DNA from: Cladorhizidae sp. MBARI D1340-BT2
Lineage: Eukaryota > Porifera > Demospongiae > Poecilosclerida > Cladorhizidae
Reading direction: 5' to 3'
DNA length: 64,000 nucleotides
Assembly: GCA_028752905.1 (NCBI GenBank)
Contig: JAQNBH010000011.1
Coordinates: 19,083,409-19,147,408, forward strand
Notes under the pieces: generated by a model
What the model saw: only the letters and a program-made list of their open reading frames with translations
Database searches by the model: none
Told to the model about the DNA's origin: nothing
In this document: positions 34,803 through 46,312 of the stretch, in pieces
Layout of the letters: each line of letters begins with the position of its first letter
How positions within the stretch are numbered: the first letter of the stretch is position 1
Translations under genes and position numbers: made by a program

Positions 34803-35442
34803 TTAACCCTTTCACTGCGCATACCCGGTACTACCGGGTAGAAAAAAATATCGTTGAATTGCGCGTACCCGGTACTACCGGGTATGTGAAAATAATCATT
34901 TTTAAATTCCGCGTGCACTGCACGTGCCAGCTATTGTTTTTTTCCTATGAACTAGAGATCATTTCCACTTGGAAAGTCGTGTTTCCCAGCGGTAGGCAGC
35001 GGAATGACGCGAGCGCGGCCTCAGAAGGCAACGAAGTTGTGGACTAGACAGCGTGGACAACTTTGATTTGGACGATACAGGTAATTCGTTTCCAACAGTT
35101 GACTACGATAATGCCGACAGTGATTGGGAGTATTCCATGGACGAGACCGATGATTTGCTCAACTTGGGCGGCCCCGCACAGGGCCAAGGTGACAATGCCA
35201 TGTCGGTAGATTGAAACGACATCAATATGGCCGCCATTAGGTCACATGACCACCTAATTATTCAAAATACCAAATTTCAATTTTTCCCCCATAGGCCAAC
35301 CTCTTGCCCACTCAAAAACATAAAAAGAATTTCAAAATAACCTCTTAGTCTTTTTTTGGCATTGATTTCAAAATCACCTTTTTTTTTGGCCAAAAAAGCC
35401 AGCACAGGGGGGGGGATTTACCTGCAGCAGTGAAAGGGTTAA
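34803..35442. mobile_element. piggyBac-like nonautonomous element inserted at TTAA
   Basis: The element spans 34807-35438 and begins CCCTTTCACTGC (34807-34818) and ends GCAGTGAAAGGG (35427-35438), a perfect 12-bp inverted repeat. TTAA flanks both ends (34803-34806, 35439-35442). A TTAA target and ends starting CCC are typical of piggyBac. The satellite block TTTAAAGAGTAGAAACAG is split exactly here, so removing the element and one TTAA restores a monomer. Inside the left end is a direct repeat whose two copies (34822-34840, 34866-34884) are each a 19-bp palindrome, TACCCGGTA-C-TACCGGGTA. Confidence 0.88.
35053..35214 (+). pseudogene. Remnant acidic N-terminal coding piece inside the piggyBac-like element
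   Basis: The frame VDNFDLDDTGNSFP, then DYDNADSDWEYSMDETDDLL, ends SVD at a TGA (35212-35214). An acidic Asp/Glu-rich N-terminus followed by the catalytic domain is usual for piggyBac transposases, so this may be what is left of the parent gene. The catalytic region is absent. There is no obvious ATG in frame; upstream stops lie near 34993. Confidence 0.4.
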
Positions 35443-35605
35443 TAGAGTAGAAGCAGTTTCATAATGATAATTTTGCCAAGAATGAGCTATTTCAGACAGA
35501 TTTTTCTCAAAACACTCGTATTGGCTCTATTTTTTTTTATAACAAAAATATATCCTTGGGGGAAAAGTTACTAACAAAATGTTTTTAACCTTTAGTAGCC
35601 GTTGC

Positions 35606-35713
35606 AAGACATCTTGTTCTCTTGCAAGAAGGGTGAGTTCAGATTATTATACCAGAAGTAAGACATCTTGTTCTCTTGCAAGAAGGGTGAGTTCAGATTA
35701 CCATACCAGAAGT
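35606..35713 (+). repeat. Two tandem 54-bp repeats
   Basis: The unit starts AAGACATCTTGTTCTCTTGC; the second copy begins at 35660. Nearly identical, so a recent duplication. 54 bp is 18 codons, but the surrounding frame has no recognised domain. Confidence 0.9.
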
Positions 35714-35719
35714 AAGGAG

Positions 35720-36152
35720 GTAAGCTTTGTATTAGATAATACCCTTATTAAAAATAAATTTCCGATAACAATCATCATTTGATATCGAGCCAATGGGAGA
35801 AGTGGAGCACCATTGAAGTTAAGGCGATGCGAAGATGATGTGATAGTGATTTCATACTTAGATGTATTAGTGGCCTGATCATCTTGGTGCATTTGTGTTT
35901 GTAACTGCAAGTGTTGAGATGCTGCCTTGAGACCTAGTGCTCCAGTACTAACAGAATTTATATAAATTATCTGAAAAATGAAATGTTTTGTTGTGTGAAA
36001 TTCTGAAGTTCAGAAATTAACACTATATTCAGAAGAATACAAAATATTATAAAAGTTTATTCTAAGCAATCTGCAAGAAGAAGAAGAAGAAACATCAAGG
36101 AAGGAAGTCATCCAGACCATTAGCAAGACTTTAGCTATTCCTCCTTGTGAGA
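35720..36152. other. No gene recognised
   Basis: AT-rich sequence with an AAGAAG run near 36076-36090. No motif. Confidence 0.5.
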
Positions 36153-36636
36153 TGTTGCATAGAATCCTCCAAACTTCTCAAACTGGCCACCAAAAGAGTT
36201 CTAATCATAAATGTGGCCAATGTTGGACTATCATGGTGCAAGTATGGCCAATTGTACTTATCATGGTGCGAGTGTTTTCAACATCTGGTAAGCAATGTGG
36301 TGGGAGGGAAAACTGCAAAAACTTCAGCAATAAGATGCCCAGGATAAAATCTCACTATATGTGCGGAGGTGATGGGGGGGATTTTTTTCCACGGTTTTGA
36401 ATTTTCACACTATTTGTCATAACTTTTTGGTTCTCCATTTCTTGTAAGTTATTTTGAGGACAACTGTAGTGCATTTGCTGCTCTTTCTAAATCTATAGGT
36501 TTGTGCATAGCTACTTCCTAGGTCAAGATAATTATGGTAACTTGATTGACTCATTTCTCTGCGCTTTGAAGTTGAGCTTACCCACTTTACTGTGGAAAAT
36601 GCATTGACAGAATCAACAAATCATGTCACAAGGTGC
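36153..36636. repeat. Dispersed repeat, member 1
   Basis: Matches 43602-44118 over nearly its whole length in direct orientation with scattered substitutions and small indels (shared blocks such as CCTCCAAACTTCTCAAACTGG and ATCATGGTGCGAGTGTT). Short frames inside are conserved only because the DNA is. No TIR or poly-A recognised. Confidence 0.85.
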
Positions 36637-36741
36637 ATGTCCTTGATGGTGAGCTAGGTCAGAGCATCATCTTTAGAGGGATGAGGTAAATGTCATTGTA
36701 ACTCTAATGATGCAATGCCATGGGGATGCAATGTCATGGGT

Positions 36742-36764
36742 AAAAAAAAAAAAATTTTTTTTTT
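36742..36764. repeat. Poly-A/poly-T palindrome
   Basis: A13 directly followed by T10, able to form a perfect A-T hairpin. Confidence 0.95.
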
Positions 36765-36946
36765 GTCCTGGATGGATAACAAATGCCAATCTCAATAGGT
36801 TGGTTTCTTTGCTAGTTAAAATAATTTTAATTTTGTAAGTTGGATCTGCCTTGAATCCAGTTTGGAGTTAATGCTCCAGGATTTTTGGCCTTGTATGACA
36901 GATTTACATGTATTATTATTCCAATATTATTATTTCTTTGTTTTAG

Positions 36947-39900
36947 AGATGATTGCTGTCCCTTCTGCTGTAGTGCTGATCATCATTGCAGCCATTTTGA
37001 TATTGTTTATTGTGATATTTAAAATGTGGTAAGAAATATTTAGTATACCATCCCAAATACGACTACTGTACAGTTTTATTGAGCTTCTCCTAGGCATTCC
37101 ATTACTGACATTGTGTCATTCCATAATGTTGCAATGAAATTGTAAGCCAGAAATGCAATGAAATGGATATGAAGCATGCAAGAGTAGGATTTGGTTTAAT
37201 ACTTACATCCATTGTATTGTGTCGGACCAAGAATCTAGCACAGGATGAATTGCTCTGTGAGCTATTTAGTTTCCAAATACTCTATAGGAATTGTAGACAT
37301 GTGGGTGGGACTCATTGGAACTGTGAGGAACTTACCCTGTTTGTAGACAGGTATCTGCTTAAACATACAGTAATGTTATGCAAACAAGGTATAGGTGTTC
37401 TACAGATATCCAACAGTTTGAGGGCAATTTTGAAACCAGGTGCTGGGTGTATCCATAGTCTTTGGTTGCAGTGGTAGCTAGAGTTTGAGAACTGTAATAG
37501 TGACTAATAGCACATTATGAAGCCTGCTGGGAATGCAACACAAGAATTGGAATGCATTCAGGCCTTCGGTAATAATGCCAGAATAGTTTTTAGATGCCAC
37601 AACATAGAGTTTCTACATTGCTACATAATAGATACATTAAATGTTTGTCACGAGTCATTAAACTTGCAATAAAATAACACATTGGCAAGTATTTACTGGT
37701 TGTCATGGAAGTCAATTTATAGACTAAAATGTAGTCCATTCAGTTGACATCATACGATTTTATATCTTCCATATTCTTCGGAGTATAAGTAGTACCTACT
37801 AATATGCAGAGATTTTGTTGGTTGATTTGTATGCATATGTGCTGCATGAATGTTGGGCAGTAGAGGTACACTTCTATTCAAGGAATAAAAAAGTTATCCC
37901 CTTAGAGGATTTGCGACAGCCTCCTTCTACATTGTAGTTGGGGAACTCCACAAACAAACAGCAGAGAAGAAGAATGACTAATGACTCGTAGCATTAGTAA
38001 AATACTTTATCCAACTTTTAACTTCTTGTACGCTCTAAAAGTCAGCACACACCATATTTTATTATTATTGTTATCTTTTTGCTATCAGAATTGGCTCCTT
38101 AGTAGTGGATCAGCTACAATCTCTTTCAAGTTCTCAGTAACAAATGCGCAAGAGAACTAAACAGCAGAAAATACTGTCTTGATGATCCTTGCCCACATTT
38201 TACACAAATATAACATGCATTGGGGAAAATTTGGAGCCTTCTGCAGCTGCTACTAAAATTGTTTTGATTGTAAGCAAGATAACTGAGATAGAAGATACAT
38301 ACATAGCTAGATATATACCTAGATAAATAGCTAGATACATACCTAGATACAAAGCTAGATCTTGAAGATATATTTAAAGGTTTTTAATTTTTTTAAAGTG
38401 AAGTCTGCTAGTTTAAAAGATCTCAAAACACATTTGAAGAAACTAATAGAGGCTGAAATTACTCTTTGAGCTACTAAAGAGGTCAACATGAGTTTTGGCC
38501 GAGTATGAATTTTTTTTTTAATGGTTTGTCTGGCTGCCATTTTAAAAAGTGGGTAGAGCTTGATGATACTTCCTAGAAATATTGCAAGAATTTCCCCCCA
38601 CTATTAAACGAGATAACTTTGCTTGTCATTAACACTACAACTCCACCTCCTCCCCACAATGGGCCACCCATCAAGACCAAGATAACAGACCAAGTAATTA
38701 AGGCCTACAAATGCAAATGTAGGTTCATGATGAGGCAATCTGTTCCATTGCACTACATGGTTCAAAATATAATATTCCCTAAACAAGATTGAGCTTTGTC
38801 TTAATTCCACCATCAATGGAGAGCAAATAGCTACAGTTAGTACCACACACATCAACAGCAATCACAATTGAGTTACATCTGGAACCCAGTAACAAAACGA
38901 ATGGACTATAAGCTGCCTATATTTGCTAGCAAACTACGAACACAGCCTCTGGAATAAATTGTTTCATAAACTGAACCTTGATCCAAGCAGCAAACATGGA
39001 AATGGTATCTTCTCCCATTCCAAACAAGTCAAGCAGAGCTCATGTCAATTATGTTATGGCCTTCACATAGCGGAACCTTCCCATAGTGTCCCCCGGTGGC
39101 AGAGAGGTTTTGGGTATATAGTTAGAGTTTTAAGGCACTTAAATCTTTCAACCACATGACTTGGAAAAATTGGTAAGTTAAATCGTCGTTGCCAAGCTAT
39201 GGAACACATACAATAGAAAAATATAAACTTGAAGATTTGTATCTGATTTTCATCAATTTTAATATTCAAGTGTAATGTATGAGATGATAATTAGAACATT
39301 CTGATGATACTGACATTCTTCGCATTGAAAATCTGAAATAAATAACAATAACCTTCTCAATAATGAAATTGAAATATACTCTCTCGACATTTCCACTAGA
39401 TGCTCTAGCAGGAATGATGAGATGCTAAGACTTGTGTGAGCCTGTTATCCACCATATGATACAAGCCACACCCTGACACATGCATCCAGCATGAGAACCA
39501 GATCTGGAAAAAATAGTAAAGATAATAGCAATTATAAATGAAATATTATAACATTTCAAAAGAATCAATAAATAAATATTATTAACTAAAAAGACATGCT
39601 TGACATGCTTGATATAACTAAGTTTATCTAGTATTTATATCTGTTCATCCTACATTCATAGTTGAACAACTCAATAGCAGCAACACTGTTACAATTTTAA
39701 AACTATTTTAAGCAGCAGATAATGGCTTCAATAAATAAAAACAGGAACAAGGGTTTGACTATCATTTGCACTCAAAACAATTCTTGTGGTCTGCTTCCAA
39801 TGAATTGCTTTGGTTATGGTTAGTGTGCCGCTCTCTGTAATCATTTTGGAAAACCTCCCTGCAGTTGGTTTCTAGACATTTTACTTTTATATATGTTTCT

Positions 39901-41695
39901 GATTTAGCCATGAGTTGGATTTGCGACTGCCGAGAGGTTTATAAACACACATGCTTGTTCTAAAAGGAAATGGTGATATAATGTTCCCAGGGAGAAAAAC
40001 CCAATGTTGGGTCCTAGATAATGCTGCTGGCCCACTACTCTAGACAAACAAACAACCAGTTCTCTATTACAACTAGTTCTCTCTACAACCACGGGTGCAC
40101 AAGGGAGAGGAGAATGTTATGTTGGTCAGTTATATTTGGGGGGTTTCAAATTATGCTTGTAATTTTTTCTCCTCTTCTTCCCCGATGATGGGCCTCCATC
40201 AGGTCCTGATGGGGCTTCTAGCCATCCCATTGTGCTGCCAGAGTTGGGAAGTGACTCATGAAAACTTATAGATGCATGTGCACCTACCTAGATTTAACTC
40301 AAACCACTAATGATGTAGTTCAAGACAATGCATTTGAAACGTATTGGACAAATTATGGAGTATGTACGGGCTTAATTTGTTTGGATTCAGATGCAAGTGG
40401 GGAGGAGAATACAACTTACAGCAAGAATGATATTAGTTTGATCAAATCAACAGTAGGTGTGGTCCCAACTAGCACATGCTATAATTATTATTAATTTCTA
40501 TGAGCCAGATGAGCAAGAAGGGAAATCTGAGTAAAGAGAATAATTCTATTGCTCAGCTGTACCATAGATTTCCCCCCCTTAAATAGAAGAGGAAATTTGT
40601 AGCTGCCACAGTGACCTCCTGTACTCTGCAATCATTACCCACAATAGTATATAAAGACTTACTAGATTTGCATGAATATTTCTGTTCACATTAAGAATTT
40701 GATGCTATATACAGCAAAAATAAACCAGCAAACTTACTTGTCAGTTTATCTGTTTCTGTGATTGCTGCTGCTTTTCTGACTGTTTTCTTCTTATTCTCAT
40801 TGACAGGAGCACATCAACCAACAAGCATAATTTGATCTTCATACGAGGTGTGAGTTTTACAATTTACATTAGAATGTTAGCTCTCACTAAATATATTGTG
40901 GAGGCTAATCAACATTGTTGGTCAGACTTCATTGCTCTTTTATTTTTCTGATTTATACTCGTGTGTATTCCAGAACCTTATATTATATATTACCATAGAA
41001 CTATGTCTATTATAGTGAAACCCTCAATTTGGGGAACATCTACAATCTGTAATCCCTCTTTACATGCGGTCTACAATGTAACAGTTACATGTATTTGTAA
41101 TGGTGCAGCTGGAGCCAATGGGGCACTGCAGGCATACATGCTGTACTTTATCACTAATTCAGGGATTAAGAGTTTTGATCTATATAAACCAATACCATGT
41201 GTGATATATTATTATTAATTCAGGGATTAAGAGTTTTGATCTATATAGTGAGGGACCCATACCATACATATTCTTTGGAAGTTGATTGGGATATTGATGA
41301 AACCTCTGGATAAAGTTTCCATGTTTTGAGTAACAGTCTCAAGTCAATTTGGCAGACATGCATAATGTTGGTTGTGTCATTGTACACCACTTACCATTCT
41401 CTCTCCCCTAAATATTTTGGCTCAAGAAGAAGTGATAAAATTAACTCAGTCCTCTGATGGCAACTCAAGTAACTGTAAGAAGGATGAAGTTGTTGAGGAC
41501 ACACATTCACATTCTGATAGTGCAATGCCTAATCAGAATCTTGATATTATGAATGATCAATACGAGTGTTTTTCTGTGAACTTGGATCAGTCAGAAGAGC
41601 CGACTACTTCAATGAACTGTGAAGGCAAGGAGGATACAGCAGCTTATACATGTATGTGCAAGGGACATTTGCAGCAGTTAATGACCGGTGGATGA
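36947..41695 (+). CDS. 3' exons of a single-pass membrane protein gene
   Basis: Three exons agree in phase. Exon a, 36947-37028: acceptor TTTTAG, frame MIAVPSAVVLIIIAAILI then LFIVIFKM, a transmembrane helix with a basic/aromatic end, donor GTAAGA, phase 2. Exon b, 40807-40847: acceptor CATTGACAG, giving WSTSTNKHNLIFIR, donor GTGTGA, phase 1. Exon c, 41427-41695: acceptor GGCTCAAG, then EEVIKLTQSSDG, an acidic Ser/Asn-rich tail containing NDQYECFSVNL (a Tyr motif that could be phosphorylated), and the stop at 41693-41695. Exon a opens in phase 1, so upstream exons are expected; I did not find them. The arrangement (TM exon, tiny basic exon, acidic tail) fits a type I receptor. No family can be named. 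Confidence 0.55.
38293..38361. repeat. Short TAGATA-rich tandem repeat
   Basis: Five or six imperfect units of about 12 bp with the core CTAGATA. Confidence 0.75.
39352..39545 (-). repeat. Dispersed hammerhead-like repeat, copy C (core deleted)
   Basis: Matches copies A and B on both sides, but lacks about 8 bp where the CTGATGA box should be (plus strand GCTCTAGCAGGAATG at 39402-39416). The ribozyme-like core is therefore lost. AT-rich sequence follows it, as in the other copies. Confidence 0.65.
41155..41247. repeat. Pair of 32-bp direct repeats
   Basis: TAATTCAGGGATTAAGAG and the next 14 bases occur at 41155-41186 and again at 41216-41247, 61 bp apart. Confidence 0.9.
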
Positions 41696-43601
41696 TATCA
41701 TTTCTTGCCGAGAGAAAGATAATTACAGACTGAGTCTATTCATGACTGTTGCCTGAATATGTTGCTCTACTGACCGGGCCACTTCCTTTTTCAGTTTGAA
41801 ACGTTCTTGGTGGCATGATGACTAGAGTTTCCAATATCATGCAACTCCTTGTCTCAACTTTGACAGTGATTCATGGAAATCCGTGTTTTCTGTTTTCGAT
41901 AACAGTCATAATTCTGCCATAGTTGATTCAATTTAATTTTGTTTGATGTCATTTGAGAGCTCTTCTAGCGTTCTCTGATAGGAGGAAGTTAGATTTTTAG
42001 TTACTGTAGGCAATACCAAGCTATGGTCATTAGAAGAAGTGCTTTTGGGTCTTAATTGGCTTTTGAGGGTACCATGATTTAATTATCTGGGCTCGAGGAA
42101 CCAATTCCATTCTGCTCAAATGCTGGCAGCCTCAGAATCAATTTGAGCCTTTGATCCCACCACAGTGGGAAGCTATGACTGTTTCCACAGATGAGGTGCA
42201 TTTTTAAGTGACCTTGATGTTGCTACGTAACTGTATCTTCTAAGAAAATGTGCCGATGTAGATATTCAACATATCAGTGTAGAGCACACAGAATAAGGAA
42301 TAAGTAACAATATGGTATAAAAATGACCTACACTGAAGTAAGGAAAAAGTTACGGTGTTAGCTTGTGGCTTGGCCCGTTCAGTTAGACAACTTCTGCTGG
42401 TCTCAGGCAGTTGTTATGTACCAGGACTGCTGCCTTGCCCACTCTGTGTGTCTGCCATCTGATGCCAGGCATGCTGCTCAGCCCATGTGGTTGTGGTTAG
42501 GCTCCCGCCGATGCATGCATGTCCTGATGTCCAACACATTGTGTTCATGGGTGGTCACCCATTTGGTGCATTGGGTTAGCATGCTACATGTGCCTTGCAG
42601 AGGTAGCTATATGCACGATCTGCCTCCTAGTGCAATGGGTTGGTACAAGGCTGTTGCATTGAGTTTTACTTGGCTTGCTGTCTGGCTCATCGAGTACTGT
42701 GGCTTATTGCATGGAGCATTACCTATTTGCACACTTACTTCCTGGCTAGTTGGGTTAAGGCACTGCATGTCATGGGCTTATAGTTTATCTAGGCCAATCT
42801 GCCACTGCCTGCATATGAGCATGGTAAAACTTCATCACTGCCACTTGCCTTTGGTGGTGATTGTGCAGCTAACCATCTAACGACAGTCCTAAACCACCAC
42901 ATGATAATTTAGCAAATTCCGCGAGACAATACTGCTTTAAAGTTACAATTGCACAAATCTAAACCGCCTACAGGTTACTGGGGACAATCAATTCTGGTTA
43001 AGTTATCAAACAATACGAGAGAATTAAAATCTGCTTTTCTCAATTTTGCCCAAACAGAAACAAAGTTCCTTCGATCAAGGACAGATTCCAAGAGCCAGGT
43101 AATTGGCTAACCCTCTAAAAATAGTTTGACATGGTAAGGGTACTGAGACTGCCACTGAGAGTAAGGAAGAGGTGGAATTTAGCATCAGCCATAAACAACC
43201 TTGTAAGGGAAGAAGCTGATGCTGATGCTACATCAGGGAAGCCTAGCCATTGCTCCTGGAGACAGAAGTCCATGATCCCCGAATATGCCATGGCAGGCCA
43301 AGCAAATTTGGAGTTGATATACTTTGCTTGATGTCTAGCTCAGTGAATAGGTATGTGGATATTGCTGACTGTTAATTTGGTGGCTGGCAGCCTACTCTTA
43401 TCACATAGGGCGATTGTCTGGCTTGATTCTTGGCATGTGAGGCTTGCTTACTGGGTAGCACATGGGATGGTATATATGGCTAACTTTCTTTGCCATGCAG
43501 TTTCATACATGGTTAATGGCTTAGAAAATTAGAAACATACATACTTGTTGCTTGGCTTGGCTTAGCTTGGCTTGGTAGTTCATACAGTTGCACTGTGGTT
43601 T
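41696..43601. other. No gene supported; TGGC-rich stretch
   Basis: Sequence downstream of the membrane-protein stop. 42361-42880 has an open frame of 171 codons from a GTG, rich in Cys, His and Trp. The same region and 43360-43570 are built of TGGCTTG-like and CATG-rich words, so composition may keep the frame open. A TGATGC-type triplet repeat lies near 43214-43231. Confidence 0.4.
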
Positions 43602-44118
43602 GTTGCATAGAGTCCTCCAAACTTCTCAAACTGGCCACCAAAAGAGTTCTATTCATAACTATGGCCAATGTTGGACTATCATGGTGCACGTATGGCCAAT
43701 TATACTTATCATGGTGCGAGTGTTGTCAACATCTGGTAAGCAATGTGGTGGGAGGGAAAACTGCTAAAACCAGTCAGCACTAAGATTCTAACAGGATAAA
43801 ATCTCACCATAATTATGTGAGGAGGATGAGGAGGGGATTTTTCCACGGTTTTGAATTTTCACACTATTTGTCATAACTTTTTGGTTCTCCATTTCTTGTA
43901 AGTTATTTTGAGGACAACTGTAGTGCATTTGCTGCTCTTTCTAAATCTAAAGGTTTGTGCATAGCTACTTCCTAGGTCAAGATATGGTAACTTGATTGCC
44001 TCACTTCTCTGTGCTTTGAAGTTGAGCTTCATGACTTTCCCACTTTACTGGTTGGCACAACCACTGATGTAAAAATACATTGACAGAATCAACAAATCAT
44101 CTGTCACAAGGTGCATGC
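43602..44118. repeat. Dispersed repeat, member 2
   Basis: Second member of the family at 36153-36636. It has extra bases near its right end (after GAAGTTGAGCTT) and ends around CACAAGGTGCATG. Confidence 0.85.
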
Positions 44119-44316
44119 CAGAATCATTGAATTGTTAAGCTACTGTCTGCCTGGCTAGGCCTTGGCATATTATGATGGCATAAATTTGAGCATAATAGCT
44201 CTCCTTTCCATTTGAGCAAAATATTTGGGCATAATGAGACTCAACAAATGTGCTCAACAAATGTGATTATTACAAAACATAATTATTACAGTTTTAAGAA
44301 TTGTTAAACTCTAGCA

Positions 44317-44700
44317 TTACTCCCACTCAACGTAGTCGTGAAGCGCAGATTGCTGAGATTGTGTAAAATGTCTCTCCAAAATTGAAAAAACACTTTCAGC
44401 TGATGCTGATGATGGCTGAATCAAAATGACTTTGCTGAATCCCTGACTCCACTATGGCAATGTTCCTTTATTATGCTCCTACCATTCCAAAGGGATCACT
44501 TCCATTGCAGTACCATTAGCTAACTAAGATGGTAGTTCTAGCTTCAAATCATTAATGAGTTCATCTCTGAAGAAAGGCAATGCCTTCAATGTGTCTACTG
44601 AAGCAGCAGTGACCTTCCCTGGATTGAAAAAGCGAGCACTCTTAAATGCATCCATAATAGGTGTAAAATCCTGAAAAACTTCACTTCAAAGTAATGGAAA
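44317..44700 (-). pseudogene. hAT transposase relic, C-terminal dimerisation domain
   Basis: One minus-strand frame, interrupted by three stops, reads FQDFTPIMDAFKSARFFNPG, VTAASVDTLKALPFFRDELI, then after the stops GFSKVILIQPSSASAESVFS followed by ILERHFTQSQQSALHDYVE, ending at TAA 44319-44317. The block QPSSA.AE..FS.L with a following Q..L.D..E is the signature of the hAT C-terminal dimerisation domain, which follows the catalytic core and its last Glu. The upstream catalytic region and BED finger are missing. No terminal repeats seen. Confidence 0.85.
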
Positions 44701-45370
44701 CCCCTTTGTACACAGTTGCCAGCGCAGCTCATCCAGTACTGCTCCGGCTGCAGTGCAGTAGCAATCTATTTGCAACAGCAGCCGGTGACGTACTTGAATT
44801 GAATTGCAGCAGTCTCGCCTAGAGCAACAGTATCTGTGTCAGTCTCAGACACTGGTAGTGAAACAGAAGCCATGAAACCCCTGTGCATATATTTAACTCA
44901 GTCAGCTGTTTGTTTTGGCCACATGGTAGATCACATGACAAGGTCAAAGGTTAGTTTGCATGAGCATAATGGTTATATTGAGAGCATAATGATAAGGACT
45001 AGGAAGCATAATAATATCCTTCTCAGAGCATAGGAGCATAGCTAAAAATTTTAGCATAATGTGCCAAGGCCTATGTCTGGCTCTATAGTTTTGGTAGATG
45101 GCTTGCTGGTTGGAGTGGCAGGTAAATGTTCTAGGCCAGTGCCTTAGTCCATGAAGCATGTCTCTACAACACAAATCTAAATAATTTTCCTCCTAGGGTA
45201 GCCAATAAAGTTACATACTGCTGGTTGGTCAAGGTCACAGTTACACAAGGTAAGCCTGCCTCACAATGGCTAAAGGGTGCTTGGCTGTAGGCATCTGGTA
45301 CGCATGACTTGCAGTCAATCACTTGCAACTGAATACATGACTTCTTGCATGGCATATTGGCTGACTGGAT
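44701..45370. other. No gene recognised
   Basis: May contain a little more of the hAT relic near 44701-44760 (minus strand DELRWQLCTKGF). The rest is repetitive-looking, with recurrent GAGCATAATG words near 44960-45060. Confidence 0.4.
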
Positions 45371-45375
45371 GCCTG

Positions 45376-46312
45376 ACTCTCAACACAACCATAGTTAACT
45401 GACAGTATGGCTCTCAACAAAGCCATAGTTGACTAACAGTGTGGCTCTCAACACAGCCATAGTTGACTGACAGTGTGGCTCTCAACACAGCCATAGTTGA
45501 CTGACAATATGGCTCTCAACACAGCCATAGTTGTTGACTGACAGTATCGCTCTCAACACAGCCATAGTTGACTGACAGTATGGCTCTCAACATAGCCATA
45601 GTTGACTGACTCTCAACACAGCCATAGTTGACTAACAGTATGGCTCTCAACACAGCCATAGTTGGCTGACAATATGGCTCTAAACATAGCCATAGTTGAC
45701 TGACAGTATGGCTCTCAACACAGCCATAGTTGACTGACAGTATGGCTCTCAACACAGCCATAGTTGACTTCAGTATGGCTCTCAACACAGCCATAGTTGA
45801 CTGACAGTGGCTCTCAACACAGCAATAGTTGACTAGCTCTCAACACAGCCATAGTTGACTACAGTATGGCTCTCAACGCTCTCAACACAGCCATAGTTGA
45901 CTGACAGTATGGCTCTCAACACAGCAATAGTTGACTAGCTCTCAACACAGCCATAGTTGACTACAGTATGGCTCTCAACACAGCCATAGTTGACTGACAG
46001 TATGGCTCTCAACACAGCCATAGTTGACTACAATATGGCTCTCAACATAGCCATAGTTGACTGACAGTATGGCTCTCAACATAGCCATAGTTGACTAACA
46101 GTATGGCTCTCAACACAGCCATAGTTGACTGACTGTATGGCTCTCAACACAGCCATAGTTGACTACAACACAGCCATAGTTGACTGACAATATGACTCTC
46201 AACATAGCCATAGTTGACTGACAGTGTGGCTCTCAACACTGACGTATGGCTCTCAACATAGCCATAGTTGACTGACAATATGGCTCTCAACACAGCCATA
46301 GTTGACTGACCG
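45376..46312. repeat. 34-bp minisatellite
   Basis: About 27 copies of a 34-bp unit with blocks ATGGCTCTCAACACAGCC and ATAGTTGACTGACAGT. Several units are shortened, for example near 45605, 45835 and 46165. It ends 200 bp before duplicate copy 2 begins. Confidence 0.95.

Larger units (their letters stand above)
30662..35560. repeat. Diverged satellite, units about 150-180 bp
   Basis: About 25 imperfect units recognisable by ordered blocks: TTTAAAGAGTAGAAACAGTT, ATAATGTTGAAAAGGAAGCT, GAGCGATTTCAGACAG, CTCAAAACGCTC, AAAACGTCCCAATTGG, AGCAAAATAGAGC and GATTTCTCACCAAAAGACG. Block anchors fall near 30792, 30939, 31108, 31274, 31421 and 31590. Many units have internal deletions. The array is interrupted at 34803-35442 by a transposon. 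No coding potential. Confidence 0.92.
37035..40800. other. Mostly intron of the candidate membrane-protein gene; no other gene seen
   Basis: Contains a degenerate run of TAGATACATACC-type units (38293-38361) and the hammerhead-like repeat copy C. A 78-codon frame at 40258-40494 (starts ATG, ends before TAA) has no recognised motif and no convincing splice sites, but could be an alternative exon. Confidence 0.4.

Noticed and set aside
36147..36400. Overlapping frames conserved at 43595-43783
   Set aside because: Conservation is due to the whole 500-bp dispersed repeat; the frame in the second copy is not kept to the same end.
37163..37477. 104-codon frame after the TM exon
   Set aside because: No motif, no splice acceptor in phase with the upstream exon, and lies in the candidate intron.
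42365..42880. 171-codon open frame
   Set aside because: Starts at GTG, lies in TGGC- and CATG-rich DNA that biases against stops, and shows no domain or splice context.
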